NCBI GenBank assembly: GCA_964250215.1
Contig: CAXUEX010000012.1
Location: 1-34,533, forward strand
Length of the DNA stretch: 34,533 nucleotides
Reading direction: 5' to 3'
Source: DAIDJM01 sp964250215
Lineage (GTDB): Bacteria; Pseudomonadota; Alphaproteobacteria; Acetobacterales; Acetobacteraceae
The notes beneath the pieces were generated by a model. The model made no database searches, was not told the DNA's origin, and worked only from the letters and a program-made list of their open reading frames with translations. The position numbers and the translations under genes are program-made. This document shows positions 23,184 to 33,800 of the stretch, piece after piece; position 1 is the first letter of the stretch, and the number at the start of each line of letters is the position of its first letter.

Positions 23184-25384
23184 CCGATCAACTCGTGGAT
23201 GTGAAACTCGCCGATGCGCTGTCCGAGCGCTATCTGGCCTACGCGCTTTCCACCATCACGCAGCGCAGCCTGCCGGATGTGCGCGATGGGTTGAAGCCGG
23301 TACACCGGCGGCTGATTTATGCCATGCAGTTGCTGCGGCTGGATCCGGCCGCCGGCTTCAAGAAATGCGCGCGCATCGTCGGCGACGTGATGGGCAAGTT
23401 CCATCCGCATGGCGATGTCGCGATCTACGATGCCATGGTGCGGCTGGCACAGGATTTCGCGGCCCGCTATCCGTTGGTGGAAGGCCAGGGCAATTTCGGC
23501 AATATCGACGGCGATAATGCCGCGGCGATGCGCTACACCGAAGCGCGGCTCACGGAGGTGGCGCAGGCGCTGCTTTCCGGCATTGCGGAAGACGCGGTGG
23601 ATTTCCGCCCGACCTACGATGGCGAGGAGCAGGAGCCCGCCGTTCTGCCGGCCGGATTCCCCAATCTGCTAGCGAATGGCGCGGCCGGCATTGCGGTGGG
23701 CATGGCCACCAGCATTCCGCCGCACAATGCGGGCGAAGTTTGCGCCGCGGCAATCCATCTGGTGCGGCATCCCGATACCGACACGGCTTCGCTGCTGGCG
23801 CATATGCAAGGCCCGGATTTTCCCACCGGCGGCGTGCTGACGGAAGATCGCGCTGCCATCCATGCCGCCTACGAAACCGGCAGGGGCGGCTTCCGCGTGC
23901 GCGCAAGATGGCACGTGGAAGAAGGAAGGTTCGGCACCTGGACCGCTGTGGTGACGGAAATTCCCTACCAGGTGCAGAAAACCCGCCTGCTCGAGCAGGT
24001 GGCCGAACTTATGGAAGCGAAAAAGCTGCCACTGCTGGGCGACATGCGTGACGAAAGCACCGAGACCGTGCGACTGGTTCTGGAACCGAAAAGCCGCAGC
24101 GTGGAGCCCGGGATGCTGATGGAAACGCTGTTCCGCGCCACCGCGCTGGAGCAGCGGTTTCCGCTGAACATGAATGTGCTCACGGCCGATCGCACGCCGC
24201 GCGTGCTCGGGCTGAAGGATGTGCTGCAAGCCTGGCTGGATCACCGGCACGAAGTGCTGCTGCGCCGCTCGCGTCATCGGCTTGCGGCCAACCGCCGGCG
24301 CCTGGAAATCCTCGACGGGCTTCTCAAGGTATTTCTCAACCTCGACGAAGTGATCCGCATTATTCGCGAGGCCGACGACGCGAAGGCCGGCTTGATGCGC
24401 GCTTTCGGCCTGAGCGATTTGCAGGCCGAAGCCATCCTCAACATGCGGTTGCGCAGCCTGCGGCGGCTGGAGGAAATGGAAATCAAGCGCGAGCACAGAG
24501 CGCTGACGAAGGACAGCCGCGAACTCGAAAAGCTGCTGGCAGAGGAAGCGCTGCGCTGGCAGCGGATCGTGCACGAGCTGGAGGAGGTGCGCGAAAAATT
24601 TGGCAGCGGACCGCTTGGCAGACGCCGCACCGAAATCGGCCCTGTGCCAACGGCAATCGATACCGAAGCGCTGCTGCCGGTGGAACGCGAGCCGATCACG
24701 GTGCTGCTGACCGAGAAACTCTGGCTGCGAGCGGTGCGCGGCCATGTGGCGGACGCGGAAGGCCAGAAATTCAAGGAGGGGGATGCGCTGCGACTGCTGC
24801 TGCCGTGCGAAACCACCGACCGGTTGGCGATCTTCGCGAGTGACGGCCGCGTGTTCACGCTGCGCGCGGGCGAGCTGCCACGTGGCCGTGGCGATGGCCA
24901 GGCACTGCGCGTGATGCTCGATCTGGGCAGCGGCGACGATTTGGCGGCCATGTTCGTGTGGCGGGAGGCGGCGCGGTATCTGGTGGCTTCCTCGGGCGGC
25001 CGCGGCTTCATCGTGCGCGGCGCCGACCTGCTCGCGGAGAAGCGCACTGGCAAGCAGGTGTTGAACCTGCGTCCGGACGAAACCGCAAAGCTTTGCGTGC
25101 CCGCGGAGGGCGATCACGTGGCGGTGGTGGGTGAAAACCGCAAGCTGCTGGTATTTCCGCTGGCGCAACTGCCGGAGATGGCGCGCGGTGCCGGGGTGCA
25201 ATTGCAAAAGTTCCGCGATGGCGGCCTCGCGGATGCGCGCGTGTTCCGGCTGTCGGACGGCCTTACCTGGAAATCGGGTGAACGCCTGCGCACGGAAGCC
25301 GCCATCCGCGAATGGCTCGGCGAACGCGCCCAGGCCGGAAGACTGCCGCCCAGCGGCTTCCCGCGTTCCGGCAAGTTCGGCTGA
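23180..25384 (+). CDS. parC: DNA topoisomerase IV subunit A
   Basis: Subunit A decatenates daughter chromosomes together with ParE, which is not in the window. The 734-residue protein has S-L-P-D-V-R-D-G-L-K-P-V-H-R-R, the winged-helix catalytic Tyr119 in A-M-R-Y-T-E-A-R and a C-terminal beta-pinwheel. The short C-terminal blades and position next to recO separate it from GyrA. In the quinolone-determining region the residue at position 80 is Val and position 84 is Asp (H-G-D-V-A-I-Y-D), whereas E. coli ParC has Ser80 and Glu84. The frame overlaps the recO stop by 4 nt. A hairpin after the stop (25411-25428) may end the operon. Confidence 0.94.
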   Translation: MTDQLVDVKLADALSERYLAYALSTITQRSLPDVRDGLKPVHRRLIYAMQLLRLDPAAGFKKCARIVGDVMGKFHPHGDVAIYDAMVRLAQDFAARYPLVEGQGNFGNIDGDNAAAMRYTEARLTEVAQALLSGIAEDAVDFRPTYDGEEQEPAVLPAGFPNLLANGAAGIAVGMATSIPPHNAGEVCAAAIHLVRHPDTDTASLLAHMQGPDFPTGGVLTEDRAAIHAAYETGRGGFRVRARWHVEEGRFGTWTAVVTEIPYQVQKTRLLEQVAELMEAKKLPLLGDMRDESTETVRLVLEPKSRSVEPGMLMETLFRATALEQRFPLNMNVLTADRTPRVLGLKDVLQAWLDHRHEVLLRRSRHRLAANRRRLEILDGLLKVFLNLDEVIRIIREADDAKAGLMRAFGLSDLQAEAILNMRLRSLRRLEEMEIKREHRALTKDSRELEKLLAEEALRWQRIVHELEEVREKFGSGPLGRRRTEIGPVPTAIDTEALLPVEREPITVLLTEKLWLRAVRGHVADAEGQKFKEGDALRLLLPCETTDRLAIFASDGRVFTLRAGELPRGRGDGQALRVMLDLGSGDDLAAMFVWREAARYLVASSGGRGFIVRGADLLAEKRTGKQVLNLRPDETAKLCVPAEGDHVAVVGENRKLLVFPLAQLPEMARGAGVQLQKFRDGGLADARVFRLSDGLTWKSGERLRTEAAIREWLGERAQAGRLPPSGFPRSGKFG

Positions 25385-25410
25385 TTCCGGTCCTGGCCAT
25401 CGGCGCGCCG

Positions 25411-25428
25411 CTGGGGTAAACACCCCAG
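25411..25428 (+). terminator. Hairpin after parC
   Basis: CTGGGG (25411-25416) and CCCCAG (25423-25428) pair around the loop TAAACA. No T tract follows and the carboxylesterase ribosome-binding site lies 7 bp further on, so this could also be a leader hairpin. Confidence 0.3.
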
Positions 25429-25448
25429 AAGGTCTGGGAGGATCCGAA

Positions 25449-27062
25449 ATGCGAAACGCATTCCTTGGCGCAACCTGCTTCTGTCTGGCCGCGGGCGCGG
25501 CCAGCGCGCAGAACGGGCCGGTTGCGAACACAACCGAAGGCCCGGTGCAGGGCAGCAGCAACGGCATCGTGAACAGTTTCCTCGGTATCCGTTATGCGGC
25601 GCCCCCCACCGGCAGCGCGCGATGGGCACCGCCGGGCGCGCCGCCGAACCACAGCGGCACCACGCTGCAGGCCACCGCCTACGGACCATATTGCCCGCAG
25701 GGCGAGAGCGAAATCGGCCTCGGCGGCGGCAACGAGGATTGCCTGTACCTGAACGTGCAAGCACCGGCAGCGGCCACCACCGGCAGCGCTTTGCCGGTAA
25801 TGCTGTGGATTCACGGTGGCGGCCTCACCACCGGCTCGGGCCAGGAATACGATGGCTCGGCGCTGGTGCAGGAGCAGAACGTGGTTTTTGTTTCATTCAA
25901 CTATAGGCTAGGGCTGCTCGGATTCCTCGCGCATCCGGCGCTGGTGGATGCACATGGCAGCACAGGCAATTACGGTTTGATGGACCAGCAGGCGGCAATT
26001 TCCTGGGTGCGGTCGAACGCCGCGAATTTCGGCGGCAACCCGAACAACATTACGATCTTCGGCGAATCCGCCGGCGGGCAAAGCACGATCGATCAGCTCA
26101 CCTCGCCGCTACTGGGCCCGGTGCATACCGCGGTGATTGAGAGTGGCGCCTATGCCCGCGCGCTGCCCACGTTGGCGAGCGCCGAAACCCAGGGCGAGGC
26201 GATCGCCACCACACTGAATTGCACCGATGCCTCCACGGTCGCCGCATGCCTGCGCGCAATCTCGGCAACCACGCTCGTCGATCTGGTCGGCGCCGGCGTG
26301 ATTTCCTCTTCCACCATCAACATCGCGCCGAATGTGGATGGCTATGTGCTGCCGATGCAGCCGTTCCAGGCCTACTACCGGGGCAAGTTCAACCGCGTTC
26401 CGGTGATCGACGGCACGAACCATGACGAATACCGGCTCTTCGTGTCCGAGAACGACATTGCCGGCTCCGGCCCGCAGACATACCAGTCCTACATCGCCAC
26501 CGTGGAAGCGATGTCGGGCAAGTTTGCGCCGCAGGTGCTGGCTGAATACCCGGTTTCGAACTACCCCAGTCCTAATTATGCGCTGGCCGCCGTAGCGACC
26601 GATTACGCATTCTCCTGCGGCGCCGTGCTGCTCGATGCGCTGCTCTCGAAATACGTTCCGGTATATTCGTACGAGCTGAACGATCCGAACGTGCCGAACA
26701 TCTTTCTGCCGTTCGATCCCTACATGCCGAGCCTGGGCGACAGCCATGCGGCGGAGCTGCCCTATCTGTATCCGGAATTCCGGAATTCGCTGCTCGGCCT
26801 CGGGCCGGCGAATTTCAGCGCGGCGCAACTGCAGCTCACGCACACCATGCGGGCCGATTGGGGAAGCCTCGCGCGTTATAGCCGGCCGCTCAGCCCCACG
26901 GGCGGCATTTGGCCGCGATACAGCCTGGCTGCGCACGCGAAACTTTCGCTGATCTCGCCTTCGCCGCAAACCGAGACCGGCTTCATCGCCGACCACAAAT
27001 GCGATTTTTGGCTGCCATTGCTGCTTCGCCAGGCGGGTTTGCCTGCCGGCGTGTCATACTGA
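25449..27062 (+). CDS. Secreted type-B carboxylesterase/lipase
   Basis: A 537-residue protein with a signal peptide (M-R-N-A-F-L-G-A-T-C-F-C-L-A, cleavage after A-S-A near residue 21) and a full type-B carboxylesterase fold. The oxyanion motif is L-W-I-H-G-G-G, the nucleophile is Ser207 in F-G-E-S-A-G-G, a Glu lies in G-T-N-H-D-E-Y, and the likely His is His516 in A-D-H-K-C-D-F-W. The disulfide-type pair near E-D-C-L-Y-L-N-V is present. The ATG at 25449 follows GGGAGG. It hydrolyses esters outside the cytoplasm; the natural substrate cannot be told. The start codon of the long frame lies much further upstream inside parC, but signal peptide and ribosome-binding site decide for 25449. Confidence 0.9.
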   Translation: MRNAFLGATCFCLAAGAASAQNGPVANTTEGPVQGSSNGIVNSFLGIRYAAPPTGSARWAPPGAPPNHSGTTLQATAYGPYCPQGESEIGLGGGNEDCLYLNVQAPAAATTGSALPVMLWIHGGGLTTGSGQEYDGSALVQEQNVVFVSFNYRLGLLGFLAHPALVDAHGSTGNYGLMDQQAAISWVRSNAANFGGNPNNITIFGESAGGQSTIDQLTSPLLGPVHTAVIESGAYARALPTLASAETQGEAIATTLNCTDASTVAACLRAISATTLVDLVGAGVISSSTINIAPNVDGYVLPMQPFQAYYRGKFNRVPVIDGTNHDEYRLFVSENDIAGSGPQTYQSYIATVEAMSGKFAPQVLAEYPVSNYPSPNYALAAVATDYAFSCGAVLLDALLSKYVPVYSYELNDPNVPNIFLPFDPYMPSLGDSHAAELPYLYPEFRNSLLGLGPANFSAAQLQLTHTMRADWGSLARYSRPLSPTGGIWPRYSLAAHAKLSLISPSPQTETGFIADHKCDFWLPLLLRQAGLPAGVSY

Positions 27063-27071
27063 ACCAGACGC

Positions 27072-27847
27072 CTACGTGGCGGCGGAGTGGCGCCCCGCCC
27101 GCTGCGGCAGCAACGCCACGCAGGCGATGATGGCCGCCGCCAGCACTGCGGAAGCCGTATAGCGGTCCCATGCCAGGCCGCCATTCGCCACCGGCTTGTC
27201 CATCAGATCACCAAGCGTGGCGCCGAGTGGCCGCGTGAGGATGAAGGCGGCCCAGAACAGCAGCGCGCGGGAAATGCGCGTGAAGAAGTACAGCAGCGCA
27301 ACAATGGCGAGCGCGCCGGCGAACACCAGCGCGCCGCGTTCATAGCCGAAGCCGTTCGTGTCGGCCATCCAGTCACCCAGGGCGGTGCCGAGCGTTTGCG
27401 AGAACGTGATCGCTGCCCAGTAGAACAGCTCGGCGGGGCGCGACGTGACCGTATCGCTGGCGATCTGGCCCAGCGTGAGCCGCCAAAGGGCCAGTGTGGC
27501 AAACAGCAGCACTGCCAGGATGGCGGCGCCGCCTGCATAGCCGATGCCGAGCGAACGGTCGCAGAAATCGGCGAGGGCGGTGCCAGCCGTGGTGGTCGCA
27601 ACGATCACAAACCAGTAGAGCGGCGCATGAAAGCGCTTCGTAGCCACTTGCGTGCCGACGGCGGCAATCAGGATCGAGAAGAAGATCACGGTGCCAACAA
27701 GATAGCCGAGCCCGGCCGACATGGTCACCGCGTCGCCGCCGGTTTCGCCGAGCGTGGTTGCAAGAACCTTGATGAACCAAAACCCAAGCGTAGCGGCAGG
27801 AACTTTGCTGCCACCCAAAACTTTCGAAAGTTCTTTGCTTCTTTCTT

Positions 27848-27851
<4 letters not shown>
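27072..27851 (-). CDS. COG4705 multi-pass membrane protein
   Basis: A 259-residue hydrophobic protein with seven or eight membrane helices and the repeated pattern characteristic of COG4705: L-A-T-T-L-G-E-T-G-G-D near the start, then A-T-T-T-A-G-T-A-L-A-D-F, T-F-S-Q-T-L-G-T-A-L-G-D-W and T-R-P-L-G-A-T-L-G-D. Each repeat ends with an acidic residue in a helix, suggesting a channel or transporter, but no function is established. The TTG at 27851 overlaps the thiC stop (TTGA) and has GGAGGAAGG 8 nt upstream. Its first 11 residues come from palindromic repeat copy 3. A second TTG at 27818 would start closer to the conserved region but has no ribosome-binding site. Confidence 0.8.

Positions 27852-27860
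<9 letters not shown>
27816..27860. repeat. Palindromic repeat copy 3 at the thiC / COG4705 junction
   Basis: Perfect 11-bp arms GCTTCTTTCTT (27837-27847) and AAGAAAGAAGC (27850-27860) surround a 2-nt centre. The thiC stop TGA and the next gene's TTG start lie in this centre. On the minus strand a second small palindrome, AACTTTCGAAAGTT (27832-27819), with two more T, follows. Flank AAAGTTCTTTGC matches copies 1 and 2 in form. Confidence 0.8.
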
Positions 27861-29674
<1,814 letters not shown>

Positions 29675-29737
29675 CGCCGCTCGCTCCTTGGCAGTTCGGA
29701 AACGGCGGGAGCTCGGGCGGCGGTCGCCACGAAAATC

Positions 29738-29823
29738 CCGTCCCTCCGCCGGCATTACCCGGATCAGGTTCGTTCAGGGTCTCCGCGTCGCAGCGGACTC
29801 TCAGCCTGTCGGCTCCCCCGGGA
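29738..29823 (-). promoter_or_regulatory. TPP riboswitch (THI box) of thiC
   Basis: The minus strand carries the THI-box order: GGGGGAGCC, then GGCTGAGAG, then ACCCTGAACGAACCTGATC, CGGGTAATGCCGGCGGAGGGA. It lies 64 nt upstream of the thiC start. Known THI boxes repress thiC when thiamine pyrophosphate is abundant; the AAGGAG ribosome-binding site downstream suggests control of translation, though the expression platform is not evident by eye. Confidence 0.95.
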
Positions 29824-29829
29824 ATAGAG

Positions 29830-29859
29830 AGTAGGGCGCCGCACGCGGGCTGGGGTCAA
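29830..29859 (-). promoter_or_regulatory. Probable promoter of thiC
   Basis: On the minus strand TTGACC (29859-29854) and CCTACT (29835-29830) are separated by 18 bp. The start would fall near 29823, at the first base of the riboswitch. Confidence 0.45.
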
Positions 29860-29866
29860 GTCAACA

Positions 29867-29886
29867 GCAAGTGGGCGGCCACTTGC
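29867..29886. repeat. 20-bp palindrome in the thiC / arsR-type intergenic region
   Basis: Perfect inverted repeat GCAAGTGG (29867-29874), GCGG, CCACTTGC (29879-29886). It overlaps the -35 box of the metH operon promoter and lies just upstream of the ATATAAA operator, so it could be a second regulator site. Confidence 0.5.
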
Positions 29887-29911
29887 GGATATAAACATAG
29901 CTTTATATGCT
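29883..29911 (+). promoter_or_regulatory. Promoter of the regulator-metH operon with ArsR-type operator
   Basis: A -35 TTGCGG (29883-29888) and -10 TATGCT (29906-29911) are spaced by 17 bp. Between them lies the inverted repeat ATATAAA (29889-29895) / TTTATAT (29902-29908), an operator type used by ArsR-family regulators of methionine genes. A regulator bound there would block the -10 region. The predicted +1 falls on the ATG of the next gene. Confidence 0.55.
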
Positions 29912-29917
29912 TAAGCC

Positions 29918-30874
29918 ATGGATGATCTTGTTGCCGCTCTTGCCGCCGCCGCCGAGCCCACCCGTCTGCGCCTGCTGGCACTCGCCGCCGGCGGTGCGTT
30001 TTGCGTCAACGATTTTTGCGACATCCTCGGGCAGTCCCAGCCGCGCCTTTCCCGGCATCTTCGGCTGCTGTGCGAAGCAGGCCTGCTGACCCGTTCGCGC
30101 GAGGGAGCAAATGCGTGGTTTGCGCTGGAACATGGCGCCGGTGGCCGCTTGGCGCGCGATTTGCTGCGCCACGTGGCGGCCGACGATCCCCTGCTGGCCG
30201 CCGATCGCCGGGGTGCGGCGCGCGTGCTGGCCGAGCGAGCGCGCCAGGCATCCGAAACGTTCCGCCGGCGTGGCGCCGACTGGGATGAGATGCGGGCGCT
30301 CGATCTGCCGGCCGATCGGGTGGAGAAGCTGCTGCTGGCGCGTCTGCCGTTGGCGGAATTAGGCCACGCGCTGGATATCGGCACCGGCACCGGCCGGGTG
30401 CTGGAGTTGCTGGCGCCGCGATTAAGCACGGGCCTGGGGATCGATGCGAGCCCGGCCATGCTGGCGCTGGCGCGCGTGCGGCTGGCACAGCCGGAATTGG
30501 CGCATTGCGCGGTGCGCCAGGCCGACATGTATGCCTTGCCGCTGCACGATCGCGCGTTCGATCTCGTGCTGCTGCAAATGGTGCTGCATTACGCCGCGGA
30601 ACCGGCGCAAGTTTTAGCCGAGGCCCGCCGCGTGCTGCGCCCCGGTGGGCTTTTGTGCATTGTTGATCTGGCACCGCACGGTCGCTCCGAACTGCGCGAG
30701 CGCATGGCGCATCGGGCTCTGGGCTTTGCCGAGCCGGCGATGCGCGATCTGCTGCATGCCACAGGCTTTGCATCGGAAACACCCGAAACCGTGGTGGCCG
30801 AGTGCGGGCTAGCCGTGCAGGTATGGTTTGCAAGAACAGCCGATTCGGCTGCAGCGGTGGAGCGCGTGCGATGA
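29918..30874 (+). CDS. ArsR-family regulator fused to a SAM-dependent methyltransferase domain
   Basis: A 318-residue protein. Residues 1 to about 85 form a winged-helix ArsR domain (A-E-P-T-R-L-R-L-L-A-L near the start, recognition helix S-Q-P-R-L-S-R-H-L-R-L-L). Residues from about 140 form a Rossmann methyltransferase fold with the SAM-binding D-I-G-T-G-T-G-R-V-L-E and the D-A-S-P-A-M-L motif. ArsR domains fused this way repress methionine-cycle genes in alphaproteobacteria, sensing SAM or a related compound, as far as I recall. The adjacent operator and the ATGA overlap with metH support that role. No ribosome-binding site is visible before the ATG. Confidence 0.85.
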   Translation: MDDLVAALAAAAEPTRLRLLALAAGGAFCVNDFCDILGQSQPRLSRHLRLLCEAGLLTRSREGANAWFALEHGAGGRLARDLLRHVAADDPLLAADRRGAARVLAERARQASETFRRRGADWDEMRALDLPADRVEKLLLARLPLAELGHALDIGTGTGRVLELLAPRLSTGLGIDASPAMLALARVRLAQPELAHCAVRQADMYALPLHDRAFDLVLLQMVLHYAAEPAQVLAEARRVLRPGGLLCIVDLAPHGRSELRERMAHRALGFAEPAMRDLLHATGFASETPETVVAECGLAVQVWFARTADSAAAVERVR

Positions 30875-33800
30875 GCCGTTTGCCGCTGCTGCAAGCGCTG
30901 CGCGATCGGGTGCTGCTGTGCGATGGCGGCACCGGCAGCCATGTGCAGGCGCTCTCGCTCGATGTGCAGCACGATTACTGCGGCTGCGAGAACTGCACCG
31001 AGGTGCTGACGCTTTCGCGCCCCGATATCGTTCGCGACATCGCCCGCGGCTATTTTGCGGCCGGCGCCGACATGGTGGAAACCAACACGTTCGGCGCCAG
31101 CCCCATCACGCTCGGTGAATTCGGGCTGGCGGAAAAAGCCCGCGAAATCAGCCGCCGCTCGGCCGAAATCGCGCGCGAGGCCGCGGCGGAATTCGTCGAT
31201 GGGCGGGACCGATACGTGCTTGGCGCGATCGGACCGGGCACGAAGCTGCCCAGCCTGGGCGCGATCGGCTTCGACGCGCTGGAAGCGGCGCTGGCCGAGC
31301 AATCGCGCGGATTGCTGGATGGCGGCGTGGATGCGATCCTGATCGAAACCTGCCAGGACCCGCTGCAAATCAAGGCAGCGATTGCGGGTGCGAAACTGGC
31401 GTGCGCGGAGGCAGCCAGCGATTTGCCGATTTTCGTGCAAGTGACTGTGGAGACCACGGGCACGCTGCTGGTAGGCACCGATATCGCGGCGGCGGCGACC
31501 GTGGTGGAGGCGCTGGACGTGCCGCTGCTCGGGCTGAACTGCGCCACCGGGCCGCAGGAAATGGCCGAGCACGTGCGCTGGCTCTCCGCCAACTGGCCCG
31601 GGCTGATCAGCGTGCAGCCGAATGCCGGCCTGCCCGAGCTGGTCGATGGGCGCACGCGGTATCCGCTCTCACCGGCCGATCTCGCCACCTGGCTCGAACG
31701 CTTCGTGGAGGAGGACGGCCTCAATCTGATCGGCGGCTGTTGCGGCACGGAGCCGGCGCATATCGCCGCGCTGGATGCGATGCTGCGCCGCCGCGGCGGG
31801 TTCCGTCCGGTGCCGGTGCCGCGTCGCGCCGTGTGGGTGCCGGGGGTGGCAAGCCTTTATGCACAAACCCCTTTGCGGCAAGAGAATAGCTTCTTTTCCA
31901 TCGGCGAGCGCTGCAACGCCAATGGATCGAAGCGCTGGCGCGAGCTGCAGGCGGTGCATGATTGGGACGGTTGTGTCGGCCTGGGCCGCGAGCAGCTCGG
32001 CGAAGGATCGAACGCGCTCGATCTCTGCACGGCCTTTGTCGGACGCGACGAACTCGCCGAGATGGACGAGGTGGTGCGGCGCTTCACCCACGCGGTGGCG
32101 GCGCCGCTGGTCATCGACAGCACCGAAACGCCGGTCATCGAGAGTGCCTTGAAGCTGCACGGCGGCAAGGCGGTGATCAATTCGATCAATTTCGAGGATG
32201 GCGAACAGGCGGCCGCAGACCGGCTGATGCTCGCGCGCCGCTTCGGCGCGGCGGTGATCGCGCTGACGATCGACGAACAGGGCATGGCGAAAACTCCCGA
32301 GCGCAAGCTGGAAGTGGCGGAGCGGCTCGTGGATTTTGCTTGCGACCGGCACGGGTTGAAACCGTGCGATCTGCTGATCGATCCGCTGACCTTCACCATT
32401 GCCACCGGCAACGAGGACGACCGGAAGCTGGCGGAATGGACGCTGCAAGGCATTGCCGCAATCCGCGCACGATTTCCGGATGTGCAGATCGTGCTGGGGC
32501 TTTCCAATGTCAGCTTCGGCCTGAACCCAGCGGCGCGCGGCGTTTTGAACTCAGTGTTCCTGGATCACGCGCTGCGCGCCGGAATGACAGGGGCGATTGT
32601 TCATGTGAGCAAGATAAGGCCGCTGCACCAACTGGCGCCGGAAGAGATACAGCTCGCCGAAGACTTGATCTTCGACCGCAGGCGGGAAGGCTACGATCCA
32701 CTGCAGGCCGTGCTGGCGATGTTCGCCGATCGCAAAGCCGCTCAAACCGAAAAGCGTCGCCGTGCCGATACGTCCGAGGAACGGCTGCGCGATCGCATCG
32801 TGGATGGCGACCGCAAGGGGCTGGAAGACGATTTGCGCGATGCGCTGCAACGCAACGCGCCACTCGACATCGTCAATACCTTGCTGCTCGACGGCATGAA
32901 GGAAGTGGGCGAGCTGTTCGGCGCCGGGAAGATGCAGTTGCCGTTCGTGCTGCAGAGCGCCGAGACGATGAAGACGGCGGTGGCGTTCCTGGAACCGCTG
33001 ATGGAGCGCGTGGAGGGGCAGGAGCGCGGCACCATCGTGCTGGCCACCGTGAAGGGCGACGTGCACGATATAGGCAAGAACCTGGTCGATATCATTTTGA
33101 GCAACAATGGCTATCGCGTGGTGAACCTCGGCATCAAGGTCAAGCTCGCCGAAATGCTGGAAGCTGCGCGTGAGCATCGCGCCCATGCCATCGGCATGTC
33201 CGGTCTGCTCGTGAAATCCACTGTGGTAATGCGCGAGAATCTCGAGGAAATGTCGCGTCAGGGCGTGGAGATCCCGGTGCTGCTGGGTGGCGCCGCGCTC
33301 ACTCGCACCTATGTGGAAGACGATTGCGCCCGCGCCTATGCGTGCGGCCGCGTCGCTTATGCCAAGGATGCGTTCGACGGGCTGAACCTGATGGAGAAAG
33401 TCACCGGCAACGGCTTCGACGATTACCTCTCGGCCATCCAGGCCCGCCGGTCCGTCGGCCCGCACCGCAGCGCGCGCAAACTCGGCCAAGCAGATGAGCG
33501 CGCGTTTCGTCCGGTGGATGTAAATGCCGCGCAAGGGCGCCGGCGACGGATCACGGCGAAGGTTCCGGCGCCGCAACCGCCCTTTTGGGGACCTCGCCGC
33601 ATTGAAGCGCCGGCACGCGCCGTGGTGCCGTTCCTGAACGAACGCAGTTTGTATCAATTTCAGTGGGGCTTCCGCAAACAGGGGCGCAGCCTGGAAGATT
33701 TCCTCGGTTGGGCAAAACAGGAACTGCGGCCGGTGATGCGCCGGATGCTGCAACTCTGCGAAGCCGAGAACATCCTGCGCCCGCAGGCCTGCTACGGTTA

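Noticed and set aside
23669..25567. 632-codon open frame on the minus strand
   Set aside because: Antisense to parC and the esterase start; crosses gene borders and shows no conserved pattern.
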